Numbered from the stretch's first letter, positions 28,793-37,391 are shown. The stretch is DNA of 64,000 bases from an uncultured Selenomonadales bacterium (GCA_900314765.1 OMWN01000024.1:1-64000); one strand, 5' to 3'. The notes: generated by a model from the letters alone, not told the origin. Numbers and translations: made by a program.

Positions 28793-29686
28793 TTGACGGA
28801 TAAAAAGCATCAGGTCTTGCTTGCGCTTTTTGCGCCTGCTGTGATTTGGGGATTTCAGCCCGTGCTCGTGAAATATCTCGTCGCCGCGTGGACGCCTGTC
28901 ACAGTCACATTCATGCGCTACGTGCTCGCGAGCGCGATTCTTTTTTCTTTTATGGCGTGGCGCCATGAGCAGGAGTGGCGACCAAAGGCGCCAATGGTGT
29001 GGGTCGGCGTCATCGGCATGGGGCTCTTTGGCATATTCCTCGACTGCGTGCTGCAGTTCACGGGCATCAAAACGACCGTCGTCACAAATGTCACGCTGAT
29101 TTCGGCGACGACGCCTGCGATGACAGCGCTCTTGGCCGCGGTATTTCTGCGCGAGCGGCTATCGCTCATCGCATGGGGCGGCATCGTGATTTCGTTCTTC
29201 GGCGTCATGCTCGTCGTGAGCCACGGTTCGCTCGACATGGTGATGTCGCTCTCGTTTAACTTCGGCGACGTCCTCTGCCTTGCGTCGCAGCTCGCGTGGG
29301 CGCTTTATTCGCTCATCGGCCTCTACGTGCTTCGCCACACATCGCTCATGACGGCGACGGCGTGGTCCGCTTTCTTCGGCGCGATACTTACGGGCATATA
29401 CGGCGTCGTCATGGGCGAGCTCGTCATCGTGCCGATTGGCGCGTACGCCATAGGGAGCTACCTCTACATCACGCTCCTCGGCGGCATCATGAGCCAGCTC
29501 TGCTGGAACTACGGCGTCCACGAGGCAGGGCCGTCCATCACGAGCGTGTTCCTCAACGTCATGCCCGTCGTCGGCATGATGGCGGGATATTTTCTCATGG
29601 GCGACGAGATGGGCATCGTCCAGCTCACGGGCGCGGCCTCCATATTCGCCGGCGTCTGGCTCACGACGCACAGCTCAAGGAAATGA
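28793..29686 (+). CDS. DMT superfamily (EamA) transporter
   Basis: A 297-residue protein with ten hydrophobic helices in two EamA repeats (first from PAVIWGFQPVLVKYL, second from LASQLAWALYSLIGLYVLR). These proteins export amino acids, metabolites or drugs. TTG start after GGACGGTGA. End of the strand's run of genes: a small inverted repeat and a terminator follow. Confidence 0.87.
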   Translation: MTDKKHQVLLALFAPAVIWGFQPVLVKYLVAAWTPVTVTFMRYVLASAILFSFMAWRHEQEWRPKAPMVWVGVIGMGLFGIFLDCVLQFTGIKTTVVTNVTLISATTPAMTALLAAVFLRERLSLIAWGGIVISFFGVMLVVSHGSLDMVMSLSFNFGDVLCLASQLAWALYSLIGLYVLRHTSLMTATAWSAFFGAILTGIYGVVMGELVIVPIGAYAIGSYLYITLLGGIMSQLCWNYGVHEAGPSITSVFLNVMPVVGMMAGYFLMGDEMGIVQLTGAASIFAGVWLTTHSSRK

Positions 29687-29693
29687 ACAGAGA

Positions 29694-29732
29694 GAACACT
29701 GATTATTTCAATCTTCAATCAATCAGTGTTTC
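29694..29732. repeat. Mini C-family inverted repeat
   Basis: AACACTGATTATTTCA...AATCAATCAGTGTTT. It matches the outer ends of the C elements at 29922 and 36296 with the middle missing, so it is probably an internally deleted derivative. Confidence 0.5.
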
Positions 29733-29751
29733 ATTGATTGCTAATAGAATC

Positions 29752-29793
29752 AAAAAATGCTTGAATGTCGAAAGTGACATTCAAGCATTTTTT
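29752..29793 (+). terminator. Terminator after the DMT transporter
   Basis: AAAAAATGCTTGAATGTC-GAAA-GTGACATTCAAGCATTTTTT, a long stem with a GAAA-type loop. Confidence 0.88.
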
Positions 29794-29875
29794 CGTTTGA
29801 GCAAAATTTGATGCAAAATTTACGAGTCTGTTATGAAATTTGGTGGAATTGTAAAAGTATAGGGAATGTGACCCA

Positions 29876-30174
29876 GCGATGCCAGTCCGAAGTAACTTAG
29901 CAATTTCATACAGGCTCTTACGGAAACGCTGATTATTTCCGCAGTCGTCTTGACGGATCTTTTTCCGTATATCTTCGTCGATGCTCATCAGCGTAGCACC
30001 ACTACGCCTCTTCGCATCTTCTTGATACACGAAAAAATCTCTCGTCAATACTTCTACTTCAATTAATCAGCGTTTCCTTTGGCTGGCTCCGAAGCGGCGT
30101 GTTTTCGCTTTTGCCGCGAGGATGCCAGTATTAGAGCCTGTCGAAATTGCGCAGTGAATGAGGACTGGCATCGC
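29876..30174. repeat. B-family element, copy 2, interrupted by a C element
   Basis: Perfect terminal repeats GCGATGCCAGTC and GACTGGCATCGC. The element is split at 29921/30078 by a 156-base C element. Without it the length is 143, versus 139 for intact B copies. Confidence 0.85.
29922..30077. repeat. C-family element, copy 1, nested in a B element
   Basis: GGAAACGCTGATTA at the left and TAATCAGCGTTTCC at the right; 156 bases. Nearly identical to the copy at 36296-36451, which has the same length. Confidence 0.87.
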
Positions 30175-30203
30175 TGGGGGATTATTTACAGGCTCATGCG
30201 ATT

Positions 30204-30968
30204 TTACTTTTTCGGCGTGATGGCGATGACGCGCGCGGGGAGTCCCGTCGCTTTTTCGATGCGCGGCCAGAGCGCGATGAGCAGCGCACCCGCGGGCGCG
30301 ACTTTGTCGAGGTTCGAGAGAACTTCTATCTGCAGCTTGCCTTTTTTGAGGACGTAGCGCTCGCATGCAAGGTCGCCCGCTTTCGCGGCTTCCTTCGATG
30401 CGTCAGTGTCGAGCGTCTCATGGCCGCTCGCTGCCGCATTCCTCGTCTCGTAGATGTACTCGAGCGCCGAGAGACTCCATGCGGGGAAATTCTCACTGCC
30501 GTCAGCGGCGATGCCGGAGAGCTTGTCCATGCTCGGCCAATTTTTGTGCCAGTCTGTGCGAAGCGCGACGAATGCGCCGTCGGGGATGTCGCCGTATTTC
30601 GCCTCGTACGCTTTTATGTCGTCCGCAGTCGCGGCGTAGCGTGGGTCGTCCTTCACTTTGTCCGTGATGTCGATGACGCAGAGCGGATATATCATGTTCG
30701 TCACGCCGAACGCGTCGGAGAGCGGCGCGTTTTTGATGAAGTGGCCGGGGAAATCGACATGCGTGCCGAACTGCCCCGGGAATTTGAACGTCTGAATGAG
30801 GCACTCGAGCATCGGGTTGCCCCAGTCGAATACCGTCTTCGAGAGCTCGACCGAGCCAGCGGGTATGCCCGACCATACGGGCGCATCGTTGTTCAGCGGG
30901 TGAGAGAGCTCCACCCACTCGTATTCGTCCTTCAGCGATTTCAGTGTGTCCCAAAGTTTGTAGCTCAT
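30204..30968 (-). CDS. Cyclase family (kynurenine formamidase-like) metal hydrolase
   Basis: A 254-residue protein of the cyclase superfamily. The metal motif is FGTHVDFPGHFIK (H-x-x-x-D-x-x-x-H). Family members hydrolyse amide or ester bonds, for example N-formylkynurenine or isatin; the true substrate here is open. ATG at 30968 follows GGGAGG; a 9-codon upstream extension is possible but lacks a site. Stands alone, divergent from the parA gene. Downstream is the nested B/C repeat. Confidence 0.85.
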   Translation of the reverse strand: MSYKLWDTLKSLKDEYEWVELSHPLNNDAPVWSGIPAGSVELSKTVFDWGNPMLECLIQTFKFPGQFGTHVDFPGHFIKNAPLSDAFGVTNMIYPLCVIDITDKVKDDPRYAATADDIKAYEAKYGDIPDGAFVALRTDWHKNWPSMDKLSGIAADGSENFPAWSLSALEYIYETRNAAASGHETLDTDASKEAAKAGDLACERYVLKKGKLQIEVLSNLDKVAPAGALLIALWPRIEKATGLPARVIAITPKK

Positions 30969-31187
30969 GTTTGCATCCTCCCTACGTTGATTCATATCTT
31001 AATTCATACTAAGTATATATGCTTTATTAATGTATATAATACAATCGCATCTTGCTGTTGTCAATATGTAATGTGAAATTTGTCTTTAGTGTGCGCCTAT
31101 GGTATATTTATAGCGTAACGATTTGAATGTGATTGAAAATTTTCATTGAAGATTTTCTTGTTGATGAAATGATGGAGGTATCACGAC

Positions 31188-32264
31188 ATGCCAAGAACAT
31201 ATTCGAGACGTGCGGGCTCGACGCCAAGGCGCCACGCTCCAGCGAAGCCAGCAGACGCGACGGCGGCAAAGACGCGCAAAAAGAAATCCGATGAAAAGGA
31301 AGAACTTGCGGCGAATGCGAGTGAAGTGGTCGAGGATGCTGAGAAAAAAGTAGACGCCGAGGTGACCGCGAGCGCGAGTGAAAAGAAGGACGCGCCAGAG
31401 AAGAAGGAAAAGCCTGCAGAGAAAGAGCCGAAAGAAAAGGCAAAGGAGAAAGCGAAAGGCAAGCACGCGAAGGAAAAGTCTGAGAAAACTGAGAAAATAG
31501 AGCACAAGACGCGCGTCATCGCGGTCGTCAATCATAAGGGCGGCGTCGGCAAGACGACGTGCACGATGGACATCGGCGCGGGGCTCAGGCGCTACGGCAA
31601 GACGGTGCTGTTCATCGACGCTGACCCGCAGGGCAGTCTCTCGCTCGGGCTTGGCATAGACACGAAGGGCAAAAACACGCTGTATGAGCTGCTCAAGGGG
31701 AAATGTCGCCCAGAGAAAGCCATCATGAAGACGAAGAGTGGCGTGGACATCATAGCGGCAGACATCATGCTGCAGGCAGCGGAAGGCGAGCTTTCGAATG
31801 AGCCGGGGCGCGACTATCTCTTGAGCGAGGTCGTCGACAAAGTGAAGGACAAGTACGACTATATCCTCATCGATTGCCCGCCCGCGCTCGGCATGCTCAC
31901 GCTTAATGCGCTCGTCGCGGCGACGGAGGCGCTCATCGTCGTGAAACCGGAGTTCTATTCGATACAGGGCATAAAGCAGCTCGAGGAAACGTTCAACGTC
32001 GTGAGGAAAAGGCTCAACAAGAATCTCAAAGTCGCGGGCATCGTCATCAATATGTACGACGCGCGCCGCAAACAGAAAAACAAGGAGGCCATCGACGCGA
32101 TACAGGAAATGTTCGATGAGCATATCTTCGCGTCATCCATCAGAAACACGGCGGCCGTCGCCGTGAGCCCGAGCGAGCATGAAGATATTTTCGCCTACAG
32201 CGCGAAAGAAGCCAGCGACTTCGATGCACTCGTCAAGGAAATCATCGACATGGAAGGGAAATAA
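31188..32264 (+). CDS. ParA/Soj family ATPase with a charged N-terminal extension
   Basis: A 358-residue protein. Residues 1-105 are Lys/Glu/Ala-rich and surely disordered (for example EKEPKEKAKEKAKGKHAKEK). Then comes a complete deviant-Walker ATPase: NHKGGVGKTT near 116-125, DADPQGSLS, and DYILIDCPPALG. Typical Soj proteins are about 255 residues, so the tail is extra and may bind DNA or membrane. No parB follows; an A repeat comes next. It may position a cargo such as a flagellum, chemosensory array or plasmid-like element rather than segregate the chromosome. Confidence 0.88.
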   Translation: MPRTYSRRAGSTPRRHAPAKPADATAAKTRKKKSDEKEELAANASEVVEDAEKKVDAEVTASASEKKDAPEKKEKPAEKEPKEKAKEKAKGKHAKEKSEKTEKIEHKTRVIAVVNHKGGVGKTTCTMDIGAGLRRYGKTVLFIDADPQGSLSLGLGIDTKGKNTLYELLKGKCRPEKAIMKTKSGVDIIAADIMLQAAEGELSNEPGRDYLLSEVVDKVKDKYDYILIDCPPALGMLTLNALVAATEALIVVKPEFYSIQGIKQLEETFNVVRKRLNKNLKVAGIVINMYDARRKQKNKEAIDAIQEMFDEHIFASSIRNTAAVAVSPSEHEDIFAYSAKEASDFDALVKEIIDMEGK

Positions 32265-32277
32265 GAGATATACGCAG

Positions 32278-32554
32278 ACCCTCTCCGCCCCCTACGGGGG
32301 CACCTCCCCCAGAGTGGGAGGCATAGCGAAAGCAGTGCTTTACGATACGATGAAGAATGAATGTCAGACGCTCACTTTACAGGATCAAACAAGCTACACA
32401 ATTTTGATTACGAAGAAAATTTGTAATTGCTTTTTTATCAATGAAACGATTTAGCTTGTGTAAATAGTCTCAGCATCTGTAACATCAGCCTCCCCAATGG
32501 GGGGTAAACATGCCAGTGGCATGTTTACGCGAGCGAATGCGAGGCGGAGAGGGT
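32278..32554 (+). repeat. A-family palindromic element, copy 7
   Basis: Full copy with type-2 left and type-1 right modules. The right hairpin holds an inserted palindrome, AAACATGCCAGTGGCATGTTT (32506-32526). Starts 14 bases after the parA stop. Confidence 0.87.
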
Positions 32555-32735
32555 CGCTTATTTCGCTTGTGGCTGAAGGTTACGCAGTATCGACGAAAAA
32601 TTTTATATTGAATCTATCATTACATCTCAAGAAAAAATCAAAAATTTCTTGGGATTTTTTGTAAATTTTATTTGCATTTTGTATTCAAGGGTGATATACT
32701 ACGTTACAACCTCATTTACAAAGTTACATAATCTT

Positions 32736-33006
32736 AATGACGATGAACGGAAGCACGTGACAGATGTCCTTCACAGAGAACCGAGAAATGGTGAGAATCG
32801 GCAAGGGCAAATCACATCTCGTCCGCGAGTCCCGCTCGTGAATGGAGTAGCGAGCGGCGCATGGCAGCGTTAAATGCCGCTAAAGTGTGAGCTTTGATTT
32901 TGATGGCTTATGCCGAAGTAATAAATGCGGGTGGTACCGCGCGAACGAAACGAAAAAATTGATGTCGCGCCCCGATGGACGGTTTTGCGTCTGTCGGGGC
33001 TTTTTA
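32736..33006 (+). promoter_or_regulatory. T-box leader of the TRAP operon, probable proline (CCC) specifier
   Basis: T-box leaders bind an uncharged tRNA and allow read-through into the downstream gene. Stem I begins at GATGAACGGAAGCAC, continues with CAGAGAA and the distal loop ATGGTGAGAA between CCGA/TCGG, and returns through ACATCT. On its 3' side the specifier loop reads GAG-T-CCC-G (CCC at 32831-32833), the same spacing as in glyQS leaders (GAA-A-GGC-A). The T-box AAATGCGGGTGGTACCGCG is at 32924-32942; its variable base is U, which pairs with discriminator A, as expected for tRNA-Pro and not for tRNA-Ser. A terminator (32969-33006) follows. T-box identity is firm; the proline assignment is inference. 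Confidence 0.88.
32969..33006 (+). terminator. T-box-controlled terminator
   Basis: GCCCCGATGGACG...CGTCTGTCGGGGC and a T-run, competing with the antiterminator that contains the T-box sequence. Confidence 0.88.
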
Positions 33007-33087
33007 TTTTACTCAAAATTTTAGGGGAACGCTTATTAATTGAATTGAAGACATTGATTAGTGTTTTCCAAAGGGGAGGAAATCAAA

Positions 33088-34131
33088 ATGAGTAGTATCA
33101 AGAGAAAGTCGTGGAGCATCATCGCAGCGCTCTGCCTGGCGGTCATGATGACCGTGCTCGCAGGGTGCGGCGCCTCAAAGGGCGCATCGAAGCAGGACAG
33201 CGCGGGCGGTAAGGTGGAGCTTAAGCTCGCGTATCATCTGCCAGTCGATCACCATTTGTCGAAGAGCATCGAGAAATTCGCGAAGAATGTCAACGAGAAG
33301 TCGAAGGGACAAATCACGATTACGACGTATCCAGCGGGGCAGCTGTACACGGACAAGAGCATGAACGACGCCATCATGAGCGGCGCGCTCGATATGGGCC
33401 TCAACTCCACGGCGATGTGGACGACGGTCGTGCCGACGCTCAACGTGCTCGACGTGCCGTTCCTGCTCCCGACGTATGAGTCGGTCGGCAAGGCCATCGA
33501 CGGCGATCTCGGCAAGACGCTCGGCGCCGAGATGGAGAAAAAGGGCGTCCATCCACTCATTTGGGCGGACTACGGCTTCATTCAGTTCGCGAACAACGCG
33601 CACCCCATAACGAAGCCGGACGATTTCAAGGGGCTTCAGATTCGTGGCTACGGCCAGATCCCTGCGGAGACGATAAAGGCGCTCGGCGCGTCGCCTGTGA
33701 CGATGGGCTCGGCTGAGGTCTACACGGCGATACAGCGCGGCACGATTGACGGTCAGACGTCCGGCCAGACGGCGATGTATGCGCGCAAGATTTACGAGGT
33801 CGCGAAATATCTCACGGTCACGAATCACGCGTTCTGCGAATTCGTCGTCGCCGTGAACAAGGCGAAATGGGACAGCCTCACGCCGGACCAGAAGAAAATC
33901 CTCGAGGACTGCGCAAAAGAAATTCAGGATGAAATCCGCAAAGAGACGAAGGGCGAGGACGAGGTGTCTCTTAACAAGCTCAAGGAAAACGGCATGGAAG
34001 TCTACGAAGTGCCAAAGAGCGAAGTCGCCGTATGGCAGGCCGCAACGGAACAGGTCAAAAATGATTTCATCAAGGCGAACGGCGAGATTGGCGAGAAAGT
34101 CGTCAAGGAGTGCCTCGACGCCAGCAAATAA
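33088..34131 (+). CDS. dctP: TRAP transporter substrate-binding lipoprotein (DctP family)
   Basis: A 347-residue exported protein that captures a solute, usually a carboxylate, for a Na+-driven TRAP permease. Signal peptide with lipobox VLAGCGA. Family blocks: LAYHLPVDHHLSKSIEKFA, TYPAGQLYTDKSMNDAIMSG, the carboxylate-pairing Arg in GLQIRGYG, and GTIDGQTSGQ. ATG at 33088 is after GGGGAGG. First gene of a dctPQM operon under T-box control. A B repeat of 139 bases separates it from dctQ. If the proline specifier is right, the cargo may be proline or a related compound. Confidence 0.92.
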   Translation: MSSIKRKSWSIIAALCLAVMMTVLAGCGASKGASKQDSAGGKVELKLAYHLPVDHHLSKSIEKFAKNVNEKSKGQITITTYPAGQLYTDKSMNDAIMSGALDMGLNSTAMWTTVVPTLNVLDVPFLLPTYESVGKAIDGDLGKTLGAEMEKKGVHPLIWADYGFIQFANNAHPITKPDDFKGLQIRGYGQIPAETIKALGASPVTMGSAEVYTAIQRGTIDGQTSGQTAMYARKIYEVAKYLTVTNHAFCEFVVAVNKAKWDSLTPDQKKILEDCAKEIQDEIRKETKGEDEVSLNKLKENGMEVYEVPKSEVAVWQAATEQVKNDFIKANGEIGEKVVKECLDASK

Positions 34132-34180
34132 TTTGCGGTGAAATAAGAGCTACATTATTAAAGCAGAGAGAAATGACTCA

Positions 34181-34319
34181 GCAATGCCAGTCCTCATTCA
34201 CTGCACAATTTTAATAGGCTCTAATGCTGGCTTCCTCGTGGCAAAAGCGAAAACATGCCACTTCGGAGCCAGCCAAAGAGCCTATAAAAAATTGCTAAGT
34301 TACTTTGGACTGGCATTGC
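34181..34319. repeat. B-family element, copy 3, inside the TRAP operon
   Basis: GCAATGCCAGTC...GACTGGCATTGC, 139 bases, inverted relative to the copy at 4297. It lies between dctP and dctQ. Its stem may set the ratio of binding protein to membrane subunits. Confidence 0.87.
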
Positions 34320-34383
34320 CTCGGGATAATCACAAATTCATTAAACACGTCAAAGCAAGTTGATTTAAATTGGAGAGATTGTT

Positions 34384-34944
34384 ATGGAGCGTTTCGTGTC
34401 GATTTACGACGTCATTGTAAATAAAATATCGCGTGTGGCAAGCGTCATCGCGGGGCTGTGCATCATCATCGTGGCGTTCATCGTCACGTATGAGATTATC
34501 GCTCGCGGGCTTTTCGGCTCGCCGACGGAGTGGGTGCTCGAAGTCTCGACGTACCTCATCATCGTCGCGGGATTTTTGGGGCTCGCCATCACGCTCAGGC
34601 ATCACGCCCACGTGTCTGTCGATTTCATGACGTCGCGTCTTTCGGCGCGCACGCGCTGCGCGCTCGACGCCGTGACGACGCTCCTCGCGATACTCCTTTT
34701 CTACGTGTTCATGACGGAGGCGACGGATCTCGTCATGGCGTCGTTCGAGTATAACAAGCTCTCGCCGTCGATACTGCGCTTTCCGCTGTGGATACCGCAG
34801 AGCTCGATGATCGTGGGCGCCGTGCTTCTCGAGCTCGAGCTCGTGCGTCAGCTCCTCGACGACATCGTGATGATGAAAAATGGAAGATTTGATAAGCTCG
34901 ACATGTCCAATGCGAACACTGTGAATGACAAGGAGGCGAAATGA
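34384..34944 (+). CDS. dctQ: TRAP transporter small membrane subunit (DctQ family)
   Basis: A 186-residue protein with four hydrophobic helices. The DctQ core is recognisable (GLCIIIVAFIVTYEIIARGLF, then SPTEWVLEVSTYLIIVAGF and RHHAHVSVDFM). It works with DctM as the membrane part of the transporter. The last codons overlap the ribosome site of dctM, which starts 2 bases later. Confidence 0.9.
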   Translation: MERFVSIYDVIVNKISRVASVIAGLCIIIVAFIVTYEIIARGLFGSPTEWVLEVSTYLIIVAGFLGLAITLRHHAHVSVDFMTSRLSARTRCALDAVTTLLAILLFYVFMTEATDLVMASFEYNKLSPSILRFPLWIPQSSMIVGAVLLELELVRQLLDDIVMMKNGRFDKLDMSNANTVNDKEAK

Positions 34945-34945
34945 C

Positions 34946-36223
34946 ATGCTGGCTGCTTTTTGCGCGCTGATAATTCTTCTGCTGCTCGTCGGCATGCCCG
35001 TCGCTTTTTCGCTCATGCTCGCTGGCGTGCTCGGCATGCTGTTTTGCCTCGGCGGAGCGTCGGCACTCGCGTCGATCCCCGTCATCGCGTACAAGACGCT
35101 CGACGACTTCGTGCTGACGGCAGTGCCGCTCTACATCCTCATGAGCCAGATACTTTTGAAAGGCAAAGTCGGCAATGAGCTGTTCGAGTTCGGCAGCAAA
35201 TGGCTCGGTCATCTGCCGGGCGGCCTCGGCATCGCAACCGTCTTCGCCTGCGCAATATTCGCGGCCATCAGCGGCTCGTCCGTCGCGACAGCCGTCACCA
35301 TCGGCGCGATGGCCATCCCCGAAATGCTGAAGCGCGGCTATCCGCGTGAGGCCGTGCTCGGCACCGTCGCAGCGGGCGGCACGCTCGGCATCCTCATTCC
35401 GCCGTCCATTCCGATGATACTCTATGGCTCCATCACGGACGAGTCCGTCGGCAAGCTCTTCCTCTCGGGCATCGTGCCCGGCGTCATCTTGACGCTTGCG
35501 TTCATCGCCTACATCGTCTACGTCGCGTGGGGCATGAAGCGCCAAGAGAAAGCCTCGTGGCAGGAGCGCGTCGCCGTTCTTCGGAGCAATATCTGGGGTC
35601 TCCTCCTCCCCATCATCGTCGTCGGCGGCATCTACACCGGCGCATTCACGCCGACAGAGGCGGCCGCCGTCGGCACCGTCTACAGCCTCATCATCACATT
35701 CTTCGTCTACCGCACCGTGCACCTCTCCGACATGCCCGAGATACTCGAGTCGAGCGTCAAGACGACATCGATGATATTCGCCATCATGATTGGCGCGATG
35801 CTTTTCGGCTTCATCCTGACAGTACTCCAAGTGCCGCAGGGACTCATGGCGCTCGTCACGAATGCCGACGTCAATCGCTGGCTCGTGTTCATCGGCATCA
35901 ATGTCGTGTTGCTCATCCTCGGCTGCTTCCTCGAGACCGTCTCCATCATCCTCATCACGCTGCCGATGCTGTTCCCCGTCGTCAAGCACCTCGGCTTTGA
36001 CCTGATATGGTTCAACGTCGTGCTCCTCATCAACATGGAGCTCGCGCTCATATCGCCGCCGATCGGCATGAACCTCTTCGTCATCAAGGGCATCAGCCCC
36101 GACAGCACCATCGGCCAAATCATACGCGGTTCCATGCCGTTCGCGCTCATCATGGCACTCGAGATACTCCTCCTCTGCTTCGTGCCCGAGCTCGCGACAT
36201 GGCTGCCAAGAGTGCTGAAATAA
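34946..36223 (+). CDS. dctM: TRAP transporter large membrane subunit (DctM family)
   Basis: A 425-residue membrane protein with about 12 helices and two inverted repeats. Family motifs: GMPVAFSLMLAGVLG, FAAISGSSVATAVTIGAMA, PEMLKRGYPRE, AGGTLGILIPPSIPMILYG and SPPIGMNLFV. It carries the Na+-coupled transport pathway. ATG at 34946 lies 9 bases after AAGGAGG; the upstream ATG at 34925 would overlap dctQ by 20 bases without a site. End of the TRAP operon; a C repeat follows. Confidence 0.93.
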   Translation: MLAAFCALIILLLLVGMPVAFSLMLAGVLGMLFCLGGASALASIPVIAYKTLDDFVLTAVPLYILMSQILLKGKVGNELFEFGSKWLGHLPGGLGIATVFACAIFAAISGSSVATAVTIGAMAIPEMLKRGYPREAVLGTVAAGGTLGILIPPSIPMILYGSITDESVGKLFLSGIVPGVILTLAFIAYIVYVAWGMKRQEKASWQERVAVLRSNIWGLLLPIIVVGGIYTGAFTPTEAAAVGTVYSLIITFFVYRTVHLSDMPEILESSVKTTSMIFAIMIGAMLFGFILTVLQVPQGLMALVTNADVNRWLVFIGINVVLLILGCFLETVSIILITLPMLFPVVKHLGFDLIWFNVVLLINMELALISPPIGMNLFVIKGISPDSTIGQIIRGSMPFALIMALEILLLCFVPELATWLPRVLK

Positions 36224-36295
36224 AATCACCGCAAAAAATATAAAGCGCATTCACTGATTAGATTGAGCAAAGGACTTTTGGGATTGCAATCCTGG

Positions 36296-36451
36296 GGAAA
36301 CACGGATTATTTCAGCAGTCGTCTTGACGGATCTTTTTCCGTATATCTTCGTCGATGCTCATCAGCGTAGCACCACTACGCTTCTTCGCATCTCCTTGAT
36401 ATACGAAAAAATCTCTCGTCAATACTCCTGCCTCAATTAATCAGTGTTTCC
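36296..36451. repeat. C-family element, copy 2
   Basis: GGAAACACGGATTA...TAATCAGTGTTTCC, 156 bases, nearly the same sequence as the element nested at 29922. It stands alone between dctM and tatA. Confidence 0.87.
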
Positions 36452-36623
36452 CCAAAGTTCTTTCTTTTTGTATTTTTTGGGATTATAATCCAAAAACTTT
36501 TCATCCACTAAAAATATAATGTGCCTCAATAAAATTTATTGTCTCGCTTGACGCGTGATGTTATAATTTATGCAAGAATGAAGATGGTTTGCGCTCGTTA
36601 TGAAAAAGCGGGGAGGTAATCAC

Positions 36624-36809
36624 ATGTTTGGACTCGGAGTGCCGGAGCTTTTGCTCATTCTCATCGTTGGGCTTGCGCTTTTTGGCGCGGGGCGGCTGCC
36701 GGAGGTCGCGCGCGCGCTCGGCAAGAGCGTGAAGGAGTTCCGCGAGGAGACGTCGGGCAGTGCGGAGAAGAACATCACGCCGACGACTGATGGCAAGAAC
36801 AAGGCGTGA
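36624..36809 (+). CDS. tatA: Sec-independent translocase subunit TatA
   Basis: A 61-residue protein with one N-terminal membrane helix (VPELLLILIVGLALFGAGRLPE), the hinge FGAGRLPEVARALGKSVKEF, and a short amphipathic helix with a hydrophilic tail. It oligomerises to let folded proteins cross the cytoplasmic membrane. ATG at 36624 is 8 bases after GGGGAGG; an upstream in-frame ATG (36600) is less likely. No tatC is near. Confidence 0.93.
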   Translation: MFGLGVPELLLILIVGLALFGAGRLPEVARALGKSVKEFREETSGSAEKNITPTTDGKNKA

Positions 36810-36839
36810 GCTTCCAAAAAATTTCCGTTTTGTTCGTAG

Positions 36840-37090
36840 GTCACCCCACCACCGCCTACGGGAAGACATGCCACTGGCATGTCTTCCCCCTTCCCTCAAT
36901 GGGCGGACAAAGTGTGTGGCGCACAACCCAGCTATAGTCTTTAAGTGTATGCCTAAAGTGATGAGACTTAAGACTATGTCGCTTCAATAAAAAGAAATTG
37001 AAGATTTTAAAGCATTACTAAAAAGTTGCTTTCGCTCTCGTCCGCCCCTTGAGGGGCGGGGGACCATGCGTAGCATGGTGGTGGGGTGAC
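36840..37090. repeat. D-family palindromic element, copy 1
   Basis: GTCACCCCACCACC...GGTGGTGGGGTGAC, 251 bases. The ends carry hairpins like those of A elements but of different sequence (GTCCGCCCCTTGAGGGGCGG). The left end also contains the ACATGCCACTGGCATGT palindrome found in two A copies. Confidence 0.83.
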
Positions 37091-37220
37091 TTAGTAGCAT
37101 TGCTTCACTCGTGTTTGAATTGCGAACGTTTTTGTTTTATAAAATTTGCATTAAATCGCCTTATCGGTTGCAATTTGCATTTAAATGTGGTATATTTTTC
37201 CCTGTTCCAAGGCGGCATCG

Positions 37221-37345
37221 TTTTGAGCCGCACTTTTCGTGTCGTATAATTTCATAGCGGAATGCCTGCTTAGATCCCATGCGACTGAGACAGCGATAAA
37301 AAGACATCATTATGCCTTTCAGTTGTCATGGCTGAAAGGCATTTT
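37221..37345 (+). promoter_or_regulatory. Promoter and attenuator-like leader of the pantothenate operon
   Basis: TTTTGA, 18 bases, TATAAT (37245-37250) start a leader. Its first hairpin pairs CTG-CTTAG (37266-37273) with CTGAG-A-CAG (37285-37293), with one bulged A and an 11-base loop. An intrinsic terminator follows (ATGCCTTTCAG...CTGAAAGGCAT, 37312-37345), 45 bases before the gene. A bulged-A hairpin ahead of pan genes recalls the reported pan RNA motif; this match is from memory and unverified. Confidence 0.5.
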
Positions 37346-37391
37346 TCGTTGAATTGGGTTGGATTTCTTTGAATGTTGAAGGAGGAATATA

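Noticed and set aside
32830-32832. TCC (serine) as the T-box specifier
   Set aside because: It is one base off the expected spacing, and the T-box base U would not pair with the G discriminator seen in both tRNA-Ser genes of this window.
36548-36567. TTGACG/TATAAT as a tatA promoter
   Set aside because: The boxes are only 8 bases apart, too close for sigma-A.
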